From: an uncultured Bacteroidales bacterium
GTDB lineage: Bacteria; Bacteroidota; Bacteroidia; Bacteroidales; WCHB1-69
Assembly: GCA_900321845.1 (NCBI GenBank)
Contig: ONXT01000216.1
Location: forward strand, 1-9,069
Direction: 5' to 3'
DNA: 9,069 nucleotides
The notes under the pieces were generated by a model that had not been told where the DNA came from, ran no database searches, and saw only the letters and a list, made by a program, of their open reading frames with translations. The first letter of the stretch is position 1; each line of letters begins with the position of its first letter. Below, one piece after another: positions 1 to 5,913 of the stretch. The position numbers were made by a program, and so were the translations under genes.

Positions 1-967
1 ACATCACCTTCATCACATCCTCGTTCGTGAGATGGGTGATGTAATTCCCAATCTGAATCTTGGACAGCACTTCTTGGATGTTTTCTTCCCGATAGGGCTG
101 GTTCACGAATGCTTGTTCCAACTCTGTGATGTCGCTGGGGGAGAAGAAGTCGCCGCAGAAGTGGATGTCGGTGATGCGTCCTTTGAGGATGGACATGTCA
201 ACCTCTACAGTGCCCGCGGCGGTGCGGATGGCCTTGGTGTAGTTGAACTGGGGAGAACTCCCGAAATTCCACTCCCATGTGGCGTACTTTTCATCTCGCA
301 ACAGCCCGATGGCGCGTACATCCTCATCGCTGAACGTATATTCTTGAGTGTCAGTTGAATGGCTTCTTACATAATTCATCAATTCTGCGGTGAATTCCTT
401 GATTTCCATCTTTTGGGGCAGATGGTCGCTGATGTTGGTGACGCGCTTGCGCACCGACTTCACTGCCTTGTCTTGGAATTTCAGCGGGTTCACCTTCAGG
501 GCCGCCGAGATGTCTTCCATCTCCGAGGAGAAAAGGAGGGTGCCGTGGTGGAGGGTTTTGTCGTTGAATACGCACTGTGCGGTGCCAGAGAACTTCTGCC
601 CGTCAATCATCAGGTCGTTGCGCCCTTCGAAAGTCGCTGCCACGCCGAGCGATTGCAGGAAGGCGATGATGGGTTCTGTGAACGCCTTGAAATCGCGGTG
701 GCTGCCCGCCTCGATGAAGGTGTAGTTGAGGTTGCCGAGGTCGTGGAAAACCGCTCCGCCGCCCGTCAGCCGTCGCACCACTTTGATATGCTTCTCTTTG
801 ACAAAATCCAAGTTGATTTCCGCCGCCGTGTTCTGGAACTTGCCCACGATAATCGCCGGCTCGTTCCGCCAGAGCATGAAGATGTCGTCGGTGAAATGCT
901 GCAGCAAGAACTCCTCCGTAGCCAGATTGAAATAGGGGTCCGTGAATGGTGATGAAATGCAAAGCAT
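1..967 (-). CDS. lplA: Lipoate-protein ligase A, C-terminus cut off by window edge
   Basis: The minus strand is open from ATG at 967 to base 1, giving 322 residues with no stop in the window. Known members activate lipoate with ATP and transfer it to a lysine on the lipoyl domains of 2-oxoacid dehydrogenases and glycine cleavage H protein, in the cytoplasm. The sequence shows the family signature RRLTGGGAVFHDLGN (residues 65-79) and GRNDLMIDGQKFSGTA (115-130), in which K125 matches the lysine that contacts lipoyl-AMP. The region after about residue 240 fits the small C-terminal accessory domain of LplA. The family is usually about 330 residues, so probably little is missing. The start is supported by an in-frame TAG, the stop of the preceding gene, 12 nt upstream. 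No Shine-Dalgarno is visible. It is the last visible gene of a tgt-glycosyltransferase-lplA set. An octanoyl- or biotin-ligase of the same fold is less likely, given the K125 motif. Confidence 0.93.
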   Translation of the reverse strand, partial: MLCISSPFTDPYFNLATEEFLLQHFTDDIFMLWRNEPAIIVGKFQNTAAEINLDFVKEKHIKVVRRLTGGGAVFHDLGNLNYTFIEAGSHRDFKAFTEPIIAFLQSLGVAATFEGRNDLMIDGQKFSGTAQCVFNDKTLHHGTLLFSSEMEDISAALKVNPLKFQDKAVKSVRKRVTNISDHLPQKMEIKEFTAELMNYVRSHSTDTQEYTFSDEDVRAIGLLRDEKYATWEWNFGSSPQFNYTKAIRTAAGTVEVDMSILKGRITDIHFCGDFFSPSDITELEQAFVNQPYREENIQEVLSKIQIGNYITHLTNEDVMKVM

Positions 968-979
968 GATGTTGACCGA

Positions 980-1693
980 CTATTTCTTTTTCAGTTTGTA
1001 CTTGATGATGCAGTGGATGGCGTGGAAGCCGTCGCGCCAGCCGATTTTCTTGCCTTCGGAAAAACGGCGGCCGTAATAGGAAATCGGGACTTCGCAAATG
1101 CGCACGTCCTTCATCTTTGCGAGCTTGGCTGTGATTTCCGGCTCGAAACCGAAGCGCTTCTCTTGCAGGTTGATGCGCTTGATGATGTCGGCACGGAAGA
1201 GCTTGTAGCAGGTCTCCATGTCGGTCAGGTTCAGGTTGTTGAATAGGTTCGATAGCCATGTCAGCCAGCGGTTGCCGATGGAGTGCCAGAAGAACATCAC
1301 TTGGTGAGGCCGTCCTCCGAGGTAGCGCGATCCATACACCACATCGGCGCGATTGTTGAGCAGTGGCGGCAATAGCAGATTGTACTCCTCCGGATCGTAC
1401 TCCAGGTCGGCATCCTGAATGATGATGAAGTCGCCGGTGGCATCGTGAAACCCTCTGTTCACCGCTGCACCCTTGCCCTGATTCACCTCCTGCCGGAAGT
1501 AGCGGATCTCGGCTTCGGGGTGCGCCTCCATATACGTCCGCACCATCTCTGGCGTGCGGTCCTTGGAACAGTCATCCACAATGACCAGCTCCTTCTCTAT
1601 GTCTGATATTAGTTTGACTTTCAGCACGTAATCCAATATCTGCGTGACTGTTTTCTCTTCGTTATAAACAGGAATGACGATGGATAGTTTCAT
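980..1693 (-). CDS. Family 2 glycosyltransferase, cytosolic, DPM1-like
   Basis: This 237-residue protein has a complete GT-A fold of the dolichyl/polyprenyl-phosphate mannosyltransferase-like type. Visible motifs are LSIVIPVYNEE (3-13), the nucleotide-binding VDDCSKD (39-45), the metal-binding DAD at 94-96, VVYGSRYLGG (118-127), DMETCYKLFR (158-167) and GFEPEITAKLA (182-192). No hydrophobic segment is long enough to be a membrane anchor, and it ends in a basic YKLKKK tail, so it is probably a soluble or peripheral enzyme. Relatives move a sugar from a nucleotide donor to a polyprenyl phosphate or an envelope glycan intermediate. The donor and acceptor here cannot be read from sequence. It starts 23 nt after tgt and ends 12 nt before lplA on the same strand with no terminator between, which suggests one transcript. 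The metal and nucleotide motifs are intact, so it should be active. Confidence 0.93.
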   Translation of the reverse strand: MKLSIVIPVYNEEKTVTQILDYVLKVKLISDIEKELVIVDDCSKDRTPEMVRTYMEAHPEAEIRYFRQEVNQGKGAAVNRGFHDATGDFIIIQDADLEYDPEEYNLLLPPLLNNRADVVYGSRYLGGRPHQVMFFWHSIGNRWLTWLSNLFNNLNLTDMETCYKLFRADIIKRINLQEKRFGFEPEITAKLAKMKDVRICEVPISYYGRRFSEGKKIGWRDGFHAIHCIIKYKLKKK

Positions 1694-1716
1694 CTATTAA
1701 TGTATTATATTCAATT

Positions 1717-2850
1717 CTAAAGTTTTCTTTTCAGTTTCGGCACGATTTCGTTTTTCCATTCGGCGAAGGTCCCCTCTTCGATTTTCCGGCGGGCGGTGTC
1801 CACGAGTTCAAGGTAGAAGTGGAGGTTGTGGAGGGAGCCGATCATCGGACCGAGGATCTCGTTGGCGGCATAAAGGTGACGGAGGTAGGCGCGGCTGTAG
1901 ATGCGGTCAGCTTCGAGGTCGCTGTTTGCATCGATGGGGGAGAAGTCGAACTTCCACTTCTCGTTGCGCATGTTCATCATGCCGTCCCAAGTGAAGATGT
2001 TGGCGTTGCGGCCGTTGCGGGTGGGCATCACGCAGTCGAACATATCAACGCCGAGGGCGATGTTCTCGAGAATGTCCGCCGGCGTGCCCACTCCCATCAA
2101 GTAGCGCGGCTTGTCTTTGGGCAGAATCTGGCAGCAGAAGTCAGCCATTTCGTACATCATATCGACGGGTTCCCCCACTGCGATGCCGCCGATGGCAATG
2201 CCATCACAGTCGAGTTTGGTTATCTCCTCCACCGACTTGGAACGCAGGTCCTTGAACACGCTGCCCTGCACAATCGGGAAGAGCGTTTGTGAGTGGCCGT
2301 ACTTGGGCTCCGTCTCTTTGTAGCGTGCCCAGCAGCGCCGCAGCCAGCCGAGCGTGATGTCGAGCGACTTGCGCGCATATTCGTAGGTGCAAGGGTAGGG
2401 AGGGCATTCATCGAAAGCCATCATGATGTCGGAGCCGATGATGCGCTGAATGTCAATCACTTTTTCGGGTGAAAAGAGGTGCCGCGAGCCATCGATGTGT
2501 GATTGGAACCATACCCCCTCTTCAGGTTTGATCTTGCGAATGCCGCTGAGCGAGAAGACCTGGAATCCGCCGCTGTCGGTGAGTATCGGGCGGCTCCAGC
2601 CGTTGAACTTGTGAAGTCCGCCGGCGGCCTCCAATACCTCCAATCCCGGACGCAGGTAGAGGTGATAAGTGTTGCCGAGTATGATTTGAGCTTTTACCTG
2701 TCTTTCTAAATCGTTGATATGCACTGCTTTGACTGAACCAACCGTGCCTACGGGCATGAATATCGGAGTCTTGATGTCGCCATGGTCGGTGTGGATGATT
2801 CCTGTACGCGCAGAGCTTTTTTCGTCCCTCGATTCAATTATAAACCGCAT
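1717..2850 (-). CDS. tgt: tRNA-guanine transglycosylase (queuine/preQ1 insertion), zinc cysteines absent
   Basis: The protein is 377 residues, close to the usual bacterial length of about 375. Bacterial Tgt swaps G34 of GUN-anticodon tRNAs (Asp, Asn, His, Tyr) for preQ1, a late step towards queuosine. Recognisable parts are FMPVGTVGSVKAV (31-43), TDSGGFQVFS (91-100) with active-site D92, AFDECPP (145-151), GGIAVGEP (221-228), YLMGVGTP (250-257) and FDCVMPTRNGR (271-281) with the nucleophile D272. The canonical zinc site CxCxxC...H reads S310-L312-D315, and only H341 is kept. The active-site loops look intact. The ORF stays open upstream to 2955, but the extra 35 residues are not family-like and would cross the divergent promoter region and overlap the next gene's start. 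The Met at 2850 leads directly into the conserved start of the protein. It is first in a minus-strand operon. Confidence 0.96.
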   Translation of the reverse strand: MRFIIESRDEKSSARTGIIHTDHGDIKTPIFMPVGTVGSVKAVHINDLERQVKAQIILGNTYHLYLRPGLEVLEAAGGLHKFNGWSRPILTDSGGFQVFSLSGIRKIKPEEGVWFQSHIDGSRHLFSPEKVIDIQRIIGSDIMMAFDECPPYPCTYEYARKSLDITLGWLRRCWARYKETEPKYGHSQTLFPIVQGSVFKDLRSKSVEEITKLDCDGIAIGGIAVGEPVDMMYEMADFCCQILPKDKPRYLMGVGTPADILENIALGVDMFDCVMPTRNGRNANIFTWDGMMNMRNEKWKFDFSPIDANSDLEADRIYSRAYLRHLYAANEILGPMIGSLHNLHFYLELVDTARRKIEEGTFAEWKNEIVPKLKRKL

Positions 2851-2868
2851 TTTGTTAGTATTTTGCGG

Positions 2869-2876
2869 CAAAAATA
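2869..2876 (-). promoter_or_regulatory. Candidate -7 promoter box for tgt operon
   Basis: Read on the minus strand the bases are TATTTTTG, an exact match to the Bacteroidota primary sigma -7 consensus TAnnTTTG. It lies 18 nt upstream of the tgt ATG, which would give a 5' leader of roughly a dozen bases. I see no clear -33 TTTG at the expected spacing, and the region is AT-rich, so chance is possible. Confidence 0.4.
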
Positions 2877-2900
2877 AATTATTTCTTTGAATCTTTACGA

Positions 2901-2908
2901 TACTTTTG
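2901..2908 (+). promoter_or_regulatory. Candidate -7 promoter box for glycosyltransferase-sigma-radical SAM operon
   Basis: TACTTTTG matches the Bacteroidota -7 consensus TAnnTTTG exactly and lies 21 nt before the ATG at 2930. With the minus-strand box at 2869-2876 it makes the 79-nt gap between tgt and this operon look like a compact divergent promoter. The -33 element is not obvious. Confidence 0.45.
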
Positions 2909-2929
2909 TAAAATATTATTAACCTTATA

Positions 2930-4078
2930 ATGTCACTGCTTACTTTATCGCCCATTGCACTCGTATGCTTGATTTCTTTAGGGATTGTGGCACTCCTCCT
3001 GTTGGTTTATTACTTCGGGTTGTTCGGTCCCTTCGTGTTCCGTAAGGAAAAAAGTCGCACTTCCAACGAGGATCTGCCGCCAATCTCCATCGTGATTACC
3101 GCGCATAACGAAGCCCATCACCTTGTGGAGTCCCTGCCCGTGATCCTGACGCAGGAGTACCCCGATTACGAAGTCGTGCTGGTGAACGACAATTCCCAGG
3201 ATGAAATCGAGCAGCTCGCCCTCGAATTGAACAACCGCTACCATCACCTCCATTACGTGAACATGGGTTCGTCTCGCTCAACGATGGAGGGGCGTAAATT
3301 CCCATTCGCCATTGGCATTCAGGCGGCATCCAATTCCACCGTCGTCTTTACCAACTCTTCCTGCATCCCCTCCAGCCCCTTCTGGCTGCAACACATCGCC
3401 AGCAAGTTCGTCCGTCAGAAAGAGGTGGTGCTGGCCCATACGACCTACCAGTCGCGCGGCGGCTTGCTCAACAAGTGGCTGCACTACGACGCGTTGGTGA
3501 ATTCCGTGCGCGCATTCTCCTATACATTAGCTAAAATGCCCGTTCTGGCTGATTCTCACAACCTTGCGTTCAAGCGACATCTCTTTTTCGACAATAAAGA
3601 GAAGTTTTTCGCGTTATCAAGATTGCCATTTGGAGAGGACAATATATTTATTAACCAAGTGGCAAACGGCAAAATGTGTGATGTTGCAGTAGATCCCGAG
3701 GCGGTGATTTATCAGACCCCCATCTCCTTCTCCGACTGGCTTCGCAACAAGCGTTACGAATTGGTCAGCCAGAGCTACTATCGTGCATTGCATCGCTTCG
3801 TGCTCCAATGTTACAACTGGCTCTCCTTCCTCTTTTATCCCGCCGCCATCGCCAGCATCGCCCTGGCCGCGCTGGAGATGAATTGGCTCGCGCTCGGCAT
3901 CGGCATCGGTGTCACTTTGTTGAAATTCGGCATGCAATTCATGGTCTTCCACAAAGGCGCGAAGAAAATGGGCGAAAAGGGCGCCGCTGTGAGCATGCTC
4001 TTCTTCGACCTGTTTTTCCTCTTATTGCAACCTTGGATTTATCTGGCCTCTAAATTTGAAAAATCACGATGGATTTAA
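2930..4078 (+). CDS. Membrane-anchored GT2-like glycosyltransferase with degenerate DxD
   Basis: The 382-residue protein has a hydrophobic N-terminal segment (about 8-32), a GT2 domain (about 50-290) and three C-terminal hydrophobic segments (about 297-316, 318-338, 353-373). This is the layout of membrane glycosyltransferases of the cellulose-synthase-like/NodC type. PPISIVITAHNEAHHL (50-65) and VVLVNDNSQDE (82-92) match the nucleotide-binding strand, and GEDN (235-238) matches the catalytic ED motif. NKRYE (273-277) sits where a QxxRW-like motif is expected. The metal-binding DAD, expected before CxPxSxxWL, reads N142-S143-S144, followed by CIPSSPFWL. It may be active without the DxD, have a changed donor or metal mode, or be a non-catalytic partner. 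Substrate is unknown; an envelope or exported glycan is a guess. It overlaps the sigma-factor gene by 10 nt. The start is the first Met after the promoter gap. Confidence 0.88.
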   Translation: MSLLTLSPIALVCLISLGIVALLLLVYYFGLFGPFVFRKEKSRTSNEDLPPISIVITAHNEAHHLVESLPVILTQEYPDYEVVLVNDNSQDEIEQLALELNNRYHHLHYVNMGSSRSTMEGRKFPFAIGIQAASNSTVVFTNSSCIPSSPFWLQHIASKFVRQKEVVLAHTTYQSRGGLLNKWLHYDALVNSVRAFSYTLAKMPVLADSHNLAFKRHLFFDNKEKFFALSRLPFGEDNIFINQVANGKMCDVAVDPEAVIYQTPISFSDWLRNKRYELVSQSYYRALHRFVLQCYNWLSFLFYPAAIASIALAALEMNWLALGIGIGVTLLKFGMQFMVFHKGAKKMGEKGAAVSMLFFDLFFLLLQPWIYLASKFEKSRWI

Positions 4079-4665
4079 AGAATTCGACTTCAGAAAAAGC
4101 AAAGCGCGATGCCCAATTGGTGAAGGATGCGCTTGAAAACGGCAGCCAAAAGGCTTATTCCGACTTGATGAGCTACTATCGCGATCCCCTCTACTACACG
4201 CTGCTTAAAATGATGAAAAATCCCTACGATGCGGAAGACCTGACCATCGAAGCCTTTGGCAAGGCCTTCAAGAATCTGGAGAAATACACGACCGACTATG
4301 CTTTTTCCACTTGGCTTTTCAAAATCGCCATCAACAACTGCATAGACTATATGCGGCGTAAGAACACATCGCCGCAATGCGTGGACGAGGATTTCGGCGT
4401 GTTTGAGAACACCTCTGAACCCGATTCCGTCCAGTCGCAGGAGGAAAGCTATATGATGAAGGAGCGGGCCCGCGTGATGCACTGGGCCGTCGAACAGCTC
4501 CGCCCCAAATACCGCACCCTTATCGAACTGCGCTATTTCCAGGAATTGTCCTACGAGGAGATTTCCAAAGAACTGAACATCAGTATGAACAACGTGAAAA
4601 TCCAGCTGTTCCGCGCCAAGTACATGCTCTCCGCCATTATGGATAAAATGAAAAACGCGATATGA
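4069..4665 (+). CDS. ECF-like sigma-70 family RNA polymerase sigma factor
   Basis: This 198-residue protein has the two-domain ECF layout. Sigma region 2 covers about 27-97: AYSDLMSYYRDPLYYTLLKM, then DAEDLTIEAFGKAFKNL (54-70) and FSTWLFKIAINNCIDYMRR (79-97), the core-binding and -10-recognising part. An acidic linker spans about 98-135. Region 4 covers about 139-188 and ends in the helix-turn-helix LSYEEISKELNISMNNVKIQ (160-179). Regions 1 and 3 are absent. Such proteins direct RNA polymerase to alternative promoters; the regulon cannot be read here. No anti-sigma gene with a membrane segment and no FecR-like gene is adjacent, unlike many Bacteroidota ECF factors. The start overlaps the end of the upstream gene by 10 nt and the stop overlaps the next start by 4 nt (ATGA), pointing to co-translation. 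There is no sign of truncation. Confidence 0.93.
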   Translation: MDLKNSTSEKAKRDAQLVKDALENGSQKAYSDLMSYYRDPLYYTLLKMMKNPYDAEDLTIEAFGKAFKNLEKYTTDYAFSTWLFKIAINNCIDYMRRKNTSPQCVDEDFGVFENTSEPDSVQSQEESYMMKERARVMHWAVEQLRPKYRTLIELRYFQELSYEEISKELNISMNNVKIQLFRAKYMLSAIMDKMKNAI

Positions 4666-5606
4666 TTTATCCGTGGGGCGACGAACGACGATTCAATTCC
4701 TACAAACGATTCCTATCCCATAAGTTCGGTACGCGTGTGCAAAAGCTCACGATTGATGCCGGATTCACCTGTCCCAACCGCGATGGGAGTGTGGGCACAG
4801 GCGGCTGCACCTATTGCCTGAACGACGCCTTCAACCCCTCTTATTGCCAGCCCGCTAAGTCGGTTGCCCAGCAGTTGGCGGAGGGAATGGAGTTCCATCT
4901 CAACCGTTACCGTCGGGCGGGTGCTTACTTGGCTTATTTCCAGGCGTTTTCAAATACCTACGCTCCGTTGGAGAGGTTGAAGGAAATCTATGCCCCCGCC
5001 CTCGACAACCCCGCCGTCTGCGGACTCATCGTCGGTACGCGCCCTGATTGCATCGACGAGGCGAAGCTGGACTTCTTCGCCGGTTTGCAGCGCAAGTTGT
5101 TCGTCTCCATCGAGTATGGTGTGGAGTCGTGCGATGACCGCACATTGAGGCGCATCAACCGCGGACATGACTTCGCCGCTGCCGTACGCGCCATCAGGAT
5201 GACCGCGGAGCGTGGAATCCACTGCGCCGCCCATTTCATCTATGGCCTCCCCGGCGAAACCCCCGATACTTGGTCCCGTGACCTGCAGTCAATCAACGAA
5301 TTGCCCATCAACGGCATCAAATTCCATCAACTCCAATTGATTAAAGGCACGCCGATGATTCAGGACTTCGCCCAGCATCCCGCCGACTTCCACCTTTTCG
5401 ATCAGCCCTCCTATATCGATTTCATTGTCCAGATAACCGAACGCCTCAATCCCGCTTTCGTCATCGAACGCTTTGCAGGCGAGGTCCCCCCTCGGTTCCT
5501 GTATCAAAACACGTGGGGGACGGTCCGCTATGATGTCGTGCTTCAGAATATCGAAAAGAAGATGGCGGAATTGGACACATGGCAGGGGAAATTTTTTAAC
5601 CGCTAA
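4662..5606 (+). CDS. TIGR01212-type radical SAM protein (YhcC/YtqA family)
   Basis: The protein is 314 residues, normal for this family. Key features are TCPNRDGSVGTGGCTYC (36-52), where C37, C49 and C52 give the family's CX11CX2C ligands for the SAM-bound [4Fe-4S] cluster. Further conserved parts are GTRPDCI (125-131), SIEYGVES (149-156), LRRINRGHDF (162-171), HFIYGLPGET (191-200) and IKFHQLQLIKGTPM (219-232). Family members are cytosolic and resemble the radical SAM part of Elp3. From memory, the Bacillus relative YtqA has been linked to wobble-uridine modification (conversion of cmnm5 to nm5 side chains); whether this protein does the same is inference. It is the last gene of the plus-strand operon, with a start overlapping the sigma-factor stop as ATGA, and is followed by a probable terminator. 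Confidence 0.93.
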   Translation: MIYPWGDERRFNSYKRFLSHKFGTRVQKLTIDAGFTCPNRDGSVGTGGCTYCLNDAFNPSYCQPAKSVAQQLAEGMEFHLNRYRRAGAYLAYFQAFSNTYAPLERLKEIYAPALDNPAVCGLIVGTRPDCIDEAKLDFFAGLQRKLFVSIEYGVESCDDRTLRRINRGHDFAAAVRAIRMTAERGIHCAAHFIYGLPGETPDTWSRDLQSINELPINGIKFHQLQLIKGTPMIQDFAQHPADFHLFDQPSYIDFIVQITERLNPAFVIERFAGEVPPRFLYQNTWGTVRYDVVLQNIEKKMAELDTWQGKFFNR

Positions 5607-5630
5607 TCCTCCGCATCATTTCATTTTTTT

Positions 5631-5675
5631 CTTCGTTTTTTTATTAAAAACGGAGAGAGGAAATGCCCTCTTTTT
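5631..5675 (+). terminator. Probable terminator after the radical SAM gene
   Basis: The left arm CTTCGTTTTT (5631-5640) pairs with AAAAACGGAG (5646-5655) around a 5-nt loop with one G-T pair. It is followed at once by a short AGAGG/CCTCT hairpin (5656-5660 with 5667-5671) and a T run (5671-5675). The first stem is AT-rich, so its strength is uncertain, but its place 25 nt after the operon's last stop fits transcription termination. Confidence 0.5.
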
Positions 5676-5676
5676 A

Positions 5677-5713
5677 ACAATAAGCATAGGTAAGAGCGCA
5701 GGTGTCTTATTGT
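5677..5713. repeat. 8-bp inverted repeat upstream of the surface-protein gene
   Basis: ACAATAAG (5677-5684) and CTTATTGT (5706-5713) are exact inverted copies with a 21-nt spacer. The place, between a terminator and the promoter region, would suit an operator or an mRNA-end structure. The arms are short and AT-rich, so it may be chance. It is too short to suggest an invertible promoter. Confidence 0.3.
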
Positions 5714-5830
5714 AATTGAATATTTACATAAAATTATATATTTTTGTGAAAAAAATGTTATTTTTGTTGTTTTGCTATGGAAAATATTGATAAAAATTAT
5801 TTTGTATCGTTAACGTAAAAGAATAATTTG

Positions 5831-5838
5831 TATATTTG
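5831..5838 (+). promoter_or_regulatory. Candidate -7 promoter box for the surface-protein gene
   Basis: TATATTTG matches the TAnnTTTG consensus and lies 75 nt before the ATG at 5914, which would give a 5' leader of roughly 65-70 nt. A TTTG at 5801-5804 is upstream, but its 26-nt gap is longer than the usual spacing of about 20. Two more boxes at 5739-5746 and 5759-5766 also match, so the true start point is uncertain. Confidence 0.4.
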
Positions 5839-5913
5839 TCGCTCATTATGTTTTGCTAAAATTTCTTGATTTTTAGGACAATTAACAATAATCATTAAAT
5901 AAATATTCCGCTT

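Larger units (their letters stand above)
5607..5913. other. AT-rich intergenic gap of 307 nt
   Basis: No credible coding region is seen here. The left part holds a probable terminator (5631-5675) and then an inverted repeat, ACAATAAG at 5677-5684 and CTTATTGT at 5706-5713. From about 5714 the sequence is extremely AT-rich with runs of T. It contains three exact TAnnTTTG boxes at 5739-5746, 5759-5766 and 5831-5838. TTAACAATAA occurs twice, at 5674-5683 and 5882-5891. The gap carries the control region of the large surface-protein gene that follows. Confidence 0.7.

Noticed and set aside
32..952. Plus-strand open frames of 108 and 197 codons at the left edge
   Set aside because: They are antisense to a clear lipoate-protein ligase with intact catalytic motifs. 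The translations show no recognisable domain.
603..1259. Minus-strand open frame of 218 codons spanning the lplA and glycosyltransferase junction
   Set aside because: It is out of frame with both real genes, rich in His/Arg/Gln/Pro, and resembles no protein family.
2851..2955. Extended tgt start at 2955 adding 35 residues
   Set aside because: The extra residues are not conserved-looking, would overlap the next gene's start, and would translate across the divergent promoter gap. The Met at 2850 matches the usual start of Tgt.
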